Source: an uncultured Propionibacterium sp.
GTDB taxonomy: Bacteria; Actinomycetota; Actinomycetes; Propionibacteriales; Propionibacteriaceae
Assembly: GCA_938036835.1 (NCBI GenBank)
Contig: CALHWB010000044.1
Span: forward strand, 1 to 21,326
Reading direction: 5' to 3'
Length of the DNA stretch: 21,326 bases
The position numbers and the translations under genes were made by a program. Shown here in pieces: positions 14,330-21,225 of the stretch (the stretch's first letter is position 1; every line of letters starts with the position of its first letter). The notes under the pieces were generated by a model that saw only the letters and a program-made list of their open reading frames with translations, was not told where the DNA came from and did no database searches.

Positions 14330-15714
14330 CAAGCATTCCAATCCGGTACCTGCAACGGTTCACGACGCAGCAGCCGGCTCTTGTTCAGGCGTTCGGCGAT
14401 CTCGAAGGCCAGTTCCAACGATTGATTGCGGTTGAGGCGGGGATCGCAGGCGGTTTCGTAACGGTCTGCCAGGTCGTCCTCGGCCAGTTGGAAGGCCCCG
14501 CCGACGCACTCGGTCACATCGTCGCCGGTCAGCTCGACATGCACTCCGCCGGGCCAGGAACCGAGTTCATCGTGGACATCGAAGAAGCCATGCAATTCAT
14601 CCACCACCGCCGCATAGGAGCGGGTCTTGTATCCTTGGGCGGATTCGAAGGTGTTGCCGTGCATCGGGTCGCACACCCAGGCCACTTTGCGTCCGCACGC
14701 CTCGACCCGTTCGATGATCGGGGGCAGGACGGTGCGCACCTTATCGGCCCCCATCCGGGTGATGAAGGTGAGCCGCCCGGGAGTCCGGTCGGGATCCAGC
14801 CGCTCGGCGATCGTCAGGGCATCCACACCGGTGCTGGTAGGCCCCAGCTTCACACCCACCGGATTACGCACGCGGCTGAGTAGCGCTATCTGAGCGCCAT
14901 CCGGCTGCCGGGTGCGCTCCCCCACCCAGACCATATGCCCAGACGTGTCATAAGGCTGCTGGCTACGGGAATCGATGCGGGTCATGGCGTACTCGTAGTC
15001 CAGTAGCAGGGCCTCATGGGAGGCATAGAAGTCCACCGTGGTCAAGGTGTCATCGGCCACCCCACAGGCAAGCATGAAACCCAGGGCCCGTTCGATTTCT
15101 TCGGCCAGCTGCTCATAGCGTTCCTCAATACGGGAATCCCGCACGAAACTGGCGTTCCAGGCATGCAGTTGCCGCAGGTCGGCAAAACCGCCCGTGACGA
15201 AGGCCCGCACCAGGTTCAGAGTGGCCGCCGAGGCGTTGTACATTCGTAGCAGCCGATCGGGGTCGGGCCGGCGGGCCGCGGCGTCAAACTCGAACCCGTT
15301 TACGGCATCCCCGCGGTAGGCGGGCAGGGTAAGACCGGCACGGGTCTCGGTGTCCTTGGAACGGGGTTTGGCATATTGGCCCGCGATGCGTCCCACCTTC
15401 ACCACCGGAAGCTGGGCGGCGTAGGTAAGCACCACGCTCATCGACAACAGGACACGTAGCTTTGCCTTGATGTTGTCCGCCCGCAGCCCGGCAAAGGTCT
15501 CTGCGCAGTCGCCGCCCTGCAGCATGAATGCCTGCCGATCGGCGACCCGGGCGATCTTTGCCCGCAGGTCGTCGCATTCCCCGGCAAAGACCAGCGGGGG
15601 TAGTTCCCGCAGCTGAGTCACCACCCGTTGTAGCTCTGCGGGGTCGGCATAGTTGGGCTGCTGAACCTGCGGTAGGGCATGTAACTGAGCAAGGCTCGGA
15701 ATCGGGTCGGACAC
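14329..15714 (-). CDS. aroG: Class II 3-deoxy-D-arabino-heptulosonate 7-phosphate synthase
   Basis: The product has 461 residues from GTG 15714; M. tuberculosis AroG is 462. It condenses phosphoenolpyruvate with erythrose-4-phosphate, the first step of the shikimate pathway. Visible class II motifs are PPLVFAGE, LQGGDCAETFAG (with the metal-binding Cys), RIAGQYAKPRS, MVWVGERTRQ, KLGPTS, WVCDPMHGNT (metal His) and VHVELTGDDVTECVGG (metal Glu and Asp). The frame stays open upstream of 15714 but gives a Pro/Gly-rich stretch unlike any DAHP synthase. The GTG has no ribosome-binding site but lies 7 nt after TATTGT, so the transcript is probably leaderless. It is followed with a 1-nt overlap by ltaE. 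The M. tuberculosis enzyme is feedback-inhibited by aromatic amino acids and works with a separate chorismate mutase, which is not in this window. Confidence 0.96.
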   Translation of the reverse strand: MSDPIPSLAQLHALPQVQQPNYADPAELQRVVTQLRELPPLVFAGECDDLRAKIARVADRQAFMLQGGDCAETFAGLRADNIKAKLRVLLSMSVVLTYAAQLPVVKVGRIAGQYAKPRSKDTETRAGLTLPAYRGDAVNGFEFDAAARRPDPDRLLRMYNASAATLNLVRAFVTGGFADLRQLHAWNASFVRDSRIEERYEQLAEEIERALGFMLACGVADDTLTTVDFYASHEALLLDYEYAMTRIDSRSQQPYDTSGHMVWVGERTRQPDGAQIALLSRVRNPVGVKLGPTSTGVDALTIAERLDPDRTPGRLTFITRMGADKVRTVLPPIIERVEACGRKVAWVCDPMHGNTFESAQGYKTRSYAAVVDELHGFFDVHDELGSWPGGVHVELTGDDVTECVGGAFQLAEDDLADRYETACDPRLNRNQSLELAFEIAERLNKSRLLRREPLQVPDWNA

Positions 15715-15721
15715 GCTGACT

Positions 15722-15727
15722 ACAATA
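15722..15727 (-). promoter_or_regulatory. -10 element of leaderless aroG promoter (TATTGT)
   Basis: Minus-strand TATTGT (four of six bases of TATAAT) is followed by 7 nt and then GTG 15714. The rest of the 228-bp gap between macR and aroG shows no T-box, leader peptide or other known riboswitch that I can recognise. Confidence 0.5.
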
Positions 15728-15899
15728 CTTGCCGCTTGCCGTACCGCACCCGGCCCGGGAGACATCCATCTGGCAGTCCCCGGCCCGGTGCAGCCCCCCG
15801 GCCGACAGGGCATGGCTCCAGGGCCGGTCACGGCCCATCCGGTATCGCATCGGATGAACCGATGGCAGCGGCGAAGACAGCCGGGACGGCACGCACCGC

Positions 15900-15923
15900 C
15901 CGGTGCCGCACCGGTAGCCGGTG
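15900..15923 (-). terminator. Overlapping inverted repeats after macR
   Basis: Two mutually exclusive hairpins occupy this stretch about 20 nt past the macR stop. On the minus strand they are CACCGG-CTA-CCGGTG and CCGGTG-CGG-CACCGG, each a 6-bp GC-rich stem. The location fits the end of the plsC-macR transcript. There is no T-run, so a canonical intrinsic terminator is not supported. Confidence 0.35.
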
Positions 15924-15942
15924 TACCGGAGTTGGTCGCGCA

Positions 15943-16614
15943 TCAAGCGTCCAGGCCCTGCTGGATCGCGTAGCGGGTCAACTCGACCCGGTTGTGCAGT
16001 TGTAGTTTGCGGAGCACATTTTGCACGTGGTTCTGCACGGTCCGGTGGCTGACGAACAGCTGATCGGCAATGTCACGGTAGCTGAGTCCCTTGGCCACCA
16101 ACCGCAGCACCTCTGCCTCGCGCGGGGTCAGGGTGGGGGTTTCCTCCTCGGGTTTGGAGTTGTTTGCCATTCGGCGGTACTCCCCCAGCACCAGCCCAGC
16201 CAGGGTTGCGGTAAATACCGCCTCACCCTCTGCTGTTTTACGCACCGCGTCAAGCAGTTCCGCCTTGCTGGCAGATTTCAGCACATAGCCGGTGGCGCCG
16301 GCCTTGACCGCCCGCAGCACATCATCGCGCTCTCCGGAGGCCGACATGACCAGCACCCGCAACTCAGGGAACTCGCTCATCAGCAGTTGGGTACAGGTGG
16401 CACCATCGGGATCGGGAATGTTGAGATCCATCACCACCACATCGGGGCGAGTGGCCCGGGCCCGATCTAGGGTGTGGCGGCCATCGTGGGCGACCGCCAC
16501 GATCTCACAACCCTCCTCGGTCAGGTCGTCGGCGAGCGCATCGATCCACATCGGATGGTCATCGACCAGCATCACTCGAGTAATCGATCCGGTCTGGCTG
16601 GCTTCGGCAGTCAC
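15943..16614 (-). CDS. macR: NarL/LuxR-family response regulator (MacR-like)
   Basis: The product has 223 residues from GTG 16614, with a strong GGAGGAG seven bases upstream. The receiver domain (about 12-128) has the acidic pair D18-D19, the phospho-acceptor Asp63 in VVVMDLNIPDPDG, the Ser/Thr switch in LVMSAS and the conserved Lys in GYVLKSAS. The C-terminal LuxR-type helix-turn-helix (about 160-220) includes LTPREAEVLRLVAKGLS and the recognition helix SHRTVQNHVQNVLRKL. It directly follows the sensor kinase gene with a 68-bp gap, so the two form a pair. In Streptomyces coelicolor MacRS controls several membrane-protein genes involved in morphogenesis (from memory). The target genes here are unknown. 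The pairing and family are clear; the macR name rests on the partner kinase and on synteny. Confidence 0.85.
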   Translation of the reverse strand: MTAEASQTGSITRVMLVDDHPMWIDALADDLTEEGCEIVAVAHDGRHTLDRARATRPDVVVMDLNIPDPDGATCTQLLMSEFPELRVLVMSASGERDDVLRAVKAGATGYVLKSASKAELLDAVRKTAEGEAVFTATLAGLVLGEYRRMANNSKPEEETPTLTPREAEVLRLVAKGLSYRDIADQLFVSHRTVQNHVQNVLRKLQLHNRVELTRYAIQQGLDA

Positions 16615-16682
16615 GTCTCATCTCCTCCGCAGGGGTGGCCTCATTGTGCCGCCGGGAAGGGCCAGGTGCCCAAATATGCCGG

Positions 16683-17831
16683 TCATTCCAAGGGTACCCG
16701 GAACTCCCATTCGGTGCCCTCACCGGGCGCCGAATGCAGGGTGGAGGTACCGCCGAGGTCGATGATGCGGCCCACGATGGATTCCTTGACACCCATCCGG
16801 CCGGCGTTGGCGGCGGCCTCCAGCTGCTGCTTGGACATGCCCACCCCGTCGTCGCGCACCGAGATGATCAGCTCATTGCCCTCCTGCTCAAGCAGGATCC
16901 AGGCTCTGGCATCCACTCCGGCGTGTTTGAAGACATTGGACAGCACCTCGACTATCACCGCATCCAGTTCCTTGGCCCGGGCCGAGGCCATATGCACCTG
17001 GCCGGCCATGGTCGATACCGTGATCGTACGGGACTGGTGTTTCTCCAGCATCGTGGTGATATCGGTAACCGAGGCATCCAAGAACCCGCCGCCGGCCACG
17101 TCTACGTGCCGGTCCTGCAGCGTCGTGCGTAGTTGATCCTCCTGTTTGCGGGCCAGAACGGCGAGCATCTTGCCCCGGGGGCCGAGTTCGTTGCCCTCCC
17201 GGGCAACCATCGCCAGCACCTGAAGCACCCCATCATGGACGATCCGGTTGAGCCGTTCGCGTTCCTCCAGGGCCGCTGCGGTAGCGAAACTGCGATCCCG
17301 ATCGGCGATGGTCGTGTTAAGCTGATAGACTAGCGCCCCGACGAAGCACGGGATCGCTACCATCAACAGCCCATCGCTCCACGCCCGGGGCTGCAAACCG
17401 GGCGCCTGCAAGAATTCGACCGCGGCCAGGCAGAGCCCACAGCCGAGCCCGAAGCGGGCTCCGCGCCAGATGGCAATGGTGGTCGGTGCGGCCAGTATCC
17501 AGTACACCGCCACGCCGAGGTAGGACTCCCGGAGCAGATCAATGCCCAGGATCAGCCGGGAGCTTGCGACCGCGAGCATCGTGATGGTCATGTCGACAGC
17601 CATGAAGCCCGAAGTTCGGTGCACCGGCCGCTGGGTGCGCCGGAATGCCACCGTCGACCAGCCCAGCAGCAGCACAGAGATCGCCAGCAACCCGATCGGG
17701 TGACGGGCAGCGGTGACCCGCATCAGATTGACCACCAACAGGTGCCCGGCCAGGGCCAATCTGGCCCAATTGGCTGCCCGATAGATCGTATGCGGTAGAT
17801 CCGGGCTGCGGGCCGGATTGTCCTGGCTCAT
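16683..17831 (-). CDS. macS: MacS-family sensor histidine kinase
   Basis: The product has 382 residues from ATG 17831, whose ATG overlaps the stop of the upstream gene as ATGA. The N-terminal half is hydrophobic, with about five or six membrane helices (roughly 20-180) and no large outside domain. This suggests it senses something in or near the membrane. After a short helix comes the phospho-acceptor motif RIVHDGVLQVLAMVAREG with His199; HDGVLQVLA is typical of MacS kinases. The ATP-binding domain has VIVEVLSNVFKHAG (N box), VRDDGVGMS (G1), GRMGVKESI and G-E-G-T-E-W-E-F. It is translationally coupled to the dead PlsC paralogue and lies upstream of macR. A further in-frame ATG eight codons upstream is possible but would deepen the overlap. 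The stimulus is unknown. Confidence 0.87.
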   Translation of the reverse strand: MSQDNPARSPDLPHTIYRAANWARLALAGHLLVVNLMRVTAARHPIGLLAISVLLLGWSTVAFRRTQRPVHRTSGFMAVDMTITMLAVASSRLILGIDLLRESYLGVAVYWILAAPTTIAIWRGARFGLGCGLCLAAVEFLQAPGLQPRAWSDGLLMVAIPCFVGALVYQLNTTIADRDRSFATAAALEERERLNRIVHDGVLQVLAMVAREGNELGPRGKMLAVLARKQEDQLRTTLQDRHVDVAGGGFLDASVTDITTMLEKHQSRTITVSTMAGQVHMASARAKELDAVIVEVLSNVFKHAGVDARAWILLEQEGNELIISVRDDGVGMSKQQLEAAANAGRMGVKESIVGRIIDLGGTSTLHSAPGEGTEWEFRVPLE

Positions 17832-18685
17832 GGCCGCTCCGCGCCGCTCGGGCACGATTGATGTGCTGCCCGTCGCTGCCGGCGGGCATTCTCGGCTGCC
17901 TGGGCCGCCTGCTCGGCCTGCTCTCGAGCGGCTGCCCGGGCAGCCGCAAACTCCAATTGTTCCTGCTCGTCGAGCCGGCGAGCCAACTCAGCCTCTTCGG
18001 CGAGCCGCTGGCGTTCCTCGGCTCGACGCTCCAGCCAGAGTTGCCGCAACTCACCCAACTGTCGCAGACTCGGCATGGGACCGGGCCGCCGGGAATCCGC
18101 CGGGCGGGCGTATTCGTCAACATAGTCGCGAGCTGTGAGGGCAACCAACTGCGCCATCACGGTATCGGTCACCGCGCGCAACAGAAAACTGTCCAGGGTG
18201 TCGTCCAACGACGGCTGCTGGCGATAGCGTGCCATGTGAATCGGCTCGCCGAAACGCAATCTGCTGGGTGTTCCACCGGTCAGACCGGCGGGGACGATCG
18301 GTACATCACAGGCCAAAGCGAGTGCGACCAATTCCGGATGCCCCTTGTGCACCGCATTATCCCCGCCCACATGCCGCTCCGGGAAAACCACCAATGCCTC
18401 ACCGCGAGCCAGTACCGCGGTGGGCTGGTCCAGACCCGAATCGGTCAACCAGGTGGTTCGCCGGATACCTGGCCAACTGGCCAGTCCGCTGCCCGCCTCG
18501 GTCAATACAACCGCCGACCGGCCAAGCGAGGCACACACCTGTAGATGGTCGAAGGCACCCACCCGGTTGCAGGCCACGATCACTCCCGAGGTCGGCAGCC
18601 GGTCTAGCCCCTCTGTCGCCAGTACCCAAGGGTTTCGTAACTGGCTGATTACTCGTCTGGTCAGTGCGCGCAGGTCGGCCGCCAT
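17828..18685 (-). CDS. Catalytically inactive PlsC-like acyltransferase paralogue with coiled-coil tail
   Basis: The product has 285 residues from ATG 18685. The start lies 3 nt after the stop of the active plsC, whose final codons supply the AGGAGG ribosome-binding site. Residues 15-200 follow the PlsC fold (GVIVACNR, VVFPER, VPIVPAGLTGG, FGEPIHMA). The family's HX4D active site reads R41-V-G-A-F-D46, so the essential His is missing. The phosphate-binding F-P-E-G-T-R-S reads F-P-E-R-H-V-G, losing Gly, Thr and Arg. Acyl transfer by the known mechanism is therefore not expected. From about 206 to 276 the chain is a highly charged Glu/Arg/Ala/Gln helix with heptad-like spacing, likely a coiled coil. 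The gene overlaps macS by ATGA. A regulatory or scaffolding role for the neighbouring acyltransferase or for MacS is an inference. Confidence 0.75.
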   Translation of the reverse strand: MAADLRALTRRVISQLRNPWVLATEGLDRLPTSGVIVACNRVGAFDHLQVCASLGRSAVVLTEAGSGLASWPGIRRTTWLTDSGLDQPTAVLARGEALVVFPERHVGGDNAVHKGHPELVALALACDVPIVPAGLTGGTPSRLRFGEPIHMARYRQQPSLDDTLDSFLLRAVTDTVMAQLVALTARDYVDEYARPADSRRPGPMPSLRQLGELRQLWLERRAEERQRLAEEAELARRLDEQEQLEFAAARAAAREQAEQAAQAAENARRQRRAAHQSCPSGAERP

Positions 18686-18688
18686 GGT

Positions 18689-19477
18689 TCACTCCTCCTG
18701 ACGATCGGGGGAAACCCGATCTGCCAATTCGACGGTGCGCGGCGGCGCCGGCTGATCCTGATTAGGATGAGACAGTTCGAACCGGCTGGTATCGGCGGCG
18801 CGCAGATCGCCTCGCTTGATCCGTGAGGCATATACATCTACGTACTGCTGACCGGTTAGTTCCTGGATGCCAGCCATCACCTCGTTCGTCACCCACCGCA
18901 GCACCCGGTGGTCGTTGCCCTGCCCGGCCCAAGCGCTGAAATCGAGCGGTTTGCCGACGACGATGCGCGCCCGGCGCATCGTGGGAATGCCCAGCCGGTT
19001 ACGCACCAACCTGGTATTGATCATACCCACCGGTACCACCGGCAGGCCCAGGCCGAGAGTCAGCCGGGCCACCCCGGTATGCCCACGGTATAGCCGGCCG
19101 TCTGGGCTGCGAGTGCCTTCGGGAAAGATACCGACTACGCCTCCCGCGGTGAGTACCTGCTCCACTGAGCCGAGTCCGGCCGCGCTGGCTCGGCCACCAG
19201 AGCGATCGATCGGTGCCTGCCCGACCGCTCGCAGGAACCAGGCCACCAGCCGGCGCTTGAAACCTCGACCCTCGAAGAGTTCTCGTTTTGCGGGGAAGGT
19301 GACCCGGGGTGTGATCAACGCGGGCAGGGTGAAGGTATCGCCGGCATCCAGATGATTGCCTGCTAGTACGCATCCTCCGGCAGGGATATTCTCCTCACCG
19401 GTCAGTCGTACCCGGAACCACCATTTGACTGCCGGACGCACCAGCACGGTCTTGAAGATCCCGTACCAGAAACTCAC
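18689..19477 (-). CDS. plsC: 1-acyl-sn-glycerol-3-phosphate acyltransferase (PlsC)
   Basis: The product has 262 residues from GTG 19477, with GGGAGG six bases upstream. PlsC transfers a fatty acyl group to lysophosphatidic acid at the membrane, giving phosphatidic acid. The catalytic N-H42-L-D-A-G-D47 (HX4D) and the phosphate-binding F118-P-E-G-T-R-S124 are intact. RAVGQAPIDRSGG and VPVGMINT are the family's further blocks. The N-terminus (FWYGIFKTVLVRPAVKWWF) is a hydrophobic amphipathic or membrane segment. The last 45 residues are polar and poorly conserved. It is the first gene of the run plsC, dead PlsC paralogue, macS, macR. A plsC homologue lies in the same wider neighbourhood as aroG in mycobacteria (Rv2182c, from memory). 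Acylation of another acceptor cannot be excluded, since actinobacteria often have several PlsC paralogues. Confidence 0.9.
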   Translation of the reverse strand: MSFWYGIFKTVLVRPAVKWWFRVRLTGEENIPAGGCVLAGNHLDAGDTFTLPALITPRVTFPAKRELFEGRGFKRRLVAWFLRAVGQAPIDRSGGRASAAGLGSVEQVLTAGGVVGIFPEGTRSPDGRLYRGHTGVARLTLGLGLPVVPVGMINTRLVRNRLGIPTMRRARIVVGKPLDFSAWAGQGNDHRVLRWVTNEVMAGIQELTGQQYVDVYASRIKRGDLRAADTSRFELSHPNQDQPAPPRTVELADRVSPDRQEE

Positions 19478-19594
19478 CTGCTGCCTCCCATCGCCGCCGA
19501 CCTATCGACACACTCTAGGCCCGCCCCACTGCCATTGGCGGGTGTCCTCCGCCACGAGTCCAGCAATTCGCCGGGCAGGGCGCGCCTCTTGGCC

Positions 19595-19600
19595 TAGGGT
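19595..19600 (+). promoter_or_regulatory. -10 element of leaderless hydrolase promoter (TAGGGT)
   Basis: TAGGGT is followed by six bases and then GTG 19607, with no Shine-Dalgarno sequence. Hexamer and spacing are the same as for the ThiE-like gene at 9185. The 129-bp gap to the divergent plsC start shows no other obvious element. Confidence 0.45.
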
Positions 19601-19606
19601 TGAATA

Positions 19607-20392
19607 GTGGGCAAGCACTCCAGCCAAACTTCGCTCACCGGCATCGAGCCGATCTGGGCGGCCGCGACATCCGGTCCCTTGCACGGTGCCGGGGTGCTGC
19701 TGTGTCACGGCTTCACCGGAACGCCCGCCAGCGTGCAGCCTTGGGCATACTACCTGGCCTCGTTGGGTGCTGCCGTTGCCTGCCCGGTGCTGCCCGGGCA
19801 TGGCAGCTGTTGGCAGCAGTTGGCTCTGACGACCCATGAAGATTGGTATTCGGTGCTGCCGCCTGCCCTGGACTGGTTGGCCGAACAAACCAGAATCCAG
19901 GTGGTTGCCGGGCTGTCGATGGGCGGTGCCTTGGCCCTGCGGGTGGCCGAATTGGAACCGGTTGCCGGGGTCAGCCTGGTGAATCCCTCCTTGGGCTCGG
20001 ACGACCTACGCTACCGGCTGCTTCCGATGCTCGCCAAGGTGCTGCCCAGCATTCCCGGAATCGGCAACGACATTCGTCGGGCCGGGGTGGGCGAGCCCAG
20101 CTACCCGCGTACCCCGTTGGCCGCGGCCGCAAGCATGCGTCGACTGTGGTCGATGGTGGTCGCCGATCTCGACCAGGTACGGGCGCCGGTGCAGTTGTTC
20201 ACCTCGGTGGTCGATCATGTGGTCGATGGCTATTCGGGTCGGCTGCTGCGCAGTCGGCTGGTCGATCTGGCCGACGATCGCTGGCTGGTCAACAGTTGGC
20301 ATGTGGCCCCCCTGGATCACGACGCCGGGGTGATCAACGAGGCTAGCGCCGCCTTTATCGCCAACCTGCTGCGGGTCCATGATGAACTCTGA
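19607..20392 (+). CDS. Alpha/beta hydrolase (carboxylesterase / monoacylglycerol-lipase-like)
   Basis: The product has 261 residues from GTG 19607. The oxyanion segment is LCHGFTGTP, and the nucleophile elbow is GLSMGG with Ser104. The acid is Asp203 in VVDHVV and the base is His232 in NSWHVAPLDHD. The size and the H-G-F-T-G-T-P start match small actinobacterial and Bacillus carboxylesterases of the Est30/monoacylglycerol-lipase group. There is no signal peptide, so it acts in the cytoplasm. It is divergent from plsC; a role in lipid or acylglycerol turnover fits the neighbourhood but is not shown. The last 14 bp overlap the next gene, so the two are probably co-translated. The GTG start is supported by the -10 hexamer six bases upstream. 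Confidence 0.87.
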   Translation: MGKHSSQTSLTGIEPIWAAATSGPLHGAGVLLCHGFTGTPASVQPWAYYLASLGAAVACPVLPGHGSCWQQLALTTHEDWYSVLPPALDWLAEQTRIQVVAGLSMGGALALRVAELEPVAGVSLVNPSLGSDDLRYRLLPMLAKVLPSIPGIGNDIRRAGVGEPSYPRTPLAAAASMRRLWSMVVADLDQVRAPVQLFTSVVDHVVDGYSGRLLRSRLVDLADDRWLVNSWHVAPLDHDAGVINEASAAFIANLLRVHDEL

Positions 20393-20846
20393 TCATCCCG
20401 AAAGCGATTGGCAGGTCGATCAGCGTTTCCGTGAACTCATCCGAGCGGAATTCGGCGATGTCGCTGGCACCCGGGATCCAGGGGATGCCGACCCGCCGCC
20501 CCTGGCACCGCCACCGGTGCGACGGTTCCGCCCGGCTCGCAAGCTGCCAGACCCGATCGAGTACTTCAATCTCGGTCAAGAGATCGACTGGGCCGAGCCG
20601 GATGAGGACTTCGAACGTTGGCGTCCGACGCCGCCCCTGACGACAGGGGGACTGCCCCTACGGGGGCTGTTCGGCATCGCCCTGCTGCTGGTTACCGTGG
20701 CGATCGCGGTCGCCGTTCTGGTCGGTTTGCCGACCCGCTGGCCGGTGGGCATCGGCGCGCTGGTCTGCGCCGGAGTGGGGTTCGGGCTGCTGTTCAGCCT
20801 GCTGCCCCGTCATCGGGAGGCTGGCGGCGACGGCACACAACTTTAA
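20379..20846 (+). CDS. Small hypothetical membrane protein
   Basis: The product has 155 residues from ATG 20379, with a second ATG directly after it. I do not recognise the family. The first 95 residues are polar and acidic with a Pro-rich stretch (P-P-P-L-A-P-P-P-V-R-R-F). A short block D-P-I-E-Y-F-N-L-G-Q-E-I-D-W follows and looks conserved in character. Two hydrophobic helices (about 92-113 and 118-138) follow, then a short basic/polar end. The N-terminus is probably cytoplasmic, with the two helices forming a hairpin. The 14-bp overlap with the hydrolase indicates the same operon. Its third-position GC is high and consistent with real coding. It ends at TAA 20844-20846, directly before a cluster of GC-rich inverted repeats. 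Confidence 0.75.
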   Translation: MMNSDHPESDWQVDQRFRELIRAEFGDVAGTRDPGDADPPPLAPPPVRRFRPARKLPDPIEYFNLGQEIDWAEPDEDFERWRPTPPLTTGGLPLRGLFGIALLLVTVAIAVAVLVGLPTRWPVGIGALVCAGVGFGLLFSLLPRHREAGGDGTQL

Positions 20847-21200
20847 CCGCGGTTCTTCCCGGCGGGCCGGGTGTGGCCCACGGGCAACCGCTCGCCACGC
20901 CTTACCGATAGCCGGGGAAATCCACCGGGTTCGGTCGGCCGGTTCGTTGTATTGCCGGGGTTCGCTTTTACCGGCATAGCTCCAGGAGGTGTAACCGCCC
21001 GCCACCCGGAACGTCAGGTCGAGTTGCCCGCTGATGTTCACCGCGGCTTCGACTATCTGGTCGGTTCCGGCCTCGGCGATAAGCCGCTCGGCCAGCCCCG
21101 TCCAGTCCGGCTGCTGCTTACCGCCGCCCGGCAGGCCACAACCAACCAGCCCCAACAGCACCAGACCGACACCCAACACCCGGCCAACCCGGCCCCACAC
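20658..21200 (-). CDS. Putative lipoprotein, 3' end uncertain (possibly truncated or frameshifted)
   Basis: From GTG 21200, with GGAGG ten bases upstream, the frame encodes a lipoprotein signal: W-G-R-V-G-R, a hydrophobic V-L-G-V-G-L-V-L-L-G core and the lipobox LVGC. About 60 residues of convincing sequence follow (LAERLIAEAGTDQIVEAAVN, then Q-L-D-L-T-F-R-V-A-G-G-Y-T-S-W-S). After about base 20955 the codons look less actinobacterial, and the frame then runs 189 bp antisense through the membrane-protein gene, ending in a Gln/Arg/Asp-rich tail typical of an antisense shadow. A neighbouring frame stops at TAA 20845-20843, neatly meeting the convergent gene. The real 3' end may thus have been lost or shifted. 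The N-terminal lipoprotein call is fairly safe; the stated end is only the formal frame end. The function is unknown. Confidence 0.5.
   Translation of the reverse strand: MWGRVGRVLGVGLVLLGLVGCGLPGGGKQQPDWTGLAERLIAEAGTDQIVEAAVNISGQLDLTFRVAGGYTSWSYAGKSEPRQYNEPADRTRWISPAIGKAWRAVARGPHPARREEPRLKLCAVAASLPMTGQQAEQQPEPHSGADQRADAHRPAGRQTDQNGDRDRHGNQQQGDAEQPP
20858..20885 (+). terminator. Cluster of GC-rich inverted repeats after the membrane-protein gene
   Basis: CCCGGC-GG-GCCGGG (20858-20871) is followed by GCCC-AC-GGGC (20876-20885), beginning 12 bp after the TAA at 20846. The position between convergent genes fits a terminator. There is no T-run, and overlapping alternative pairings are possible. 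Confidence 0.35.
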
Positions 21201-21225
21201 GATCCTGACGCCTCCAATCGTTTCC

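Noticed and set aside
15715..15942. Leader peptide, T-box or riboswitch before aroG
   Set aside because: No aromatic-codon-rich leader, T-box core or known riboswitch pattern is visible, and the -10 close to GTG 15714 implies there is no leader RNA.
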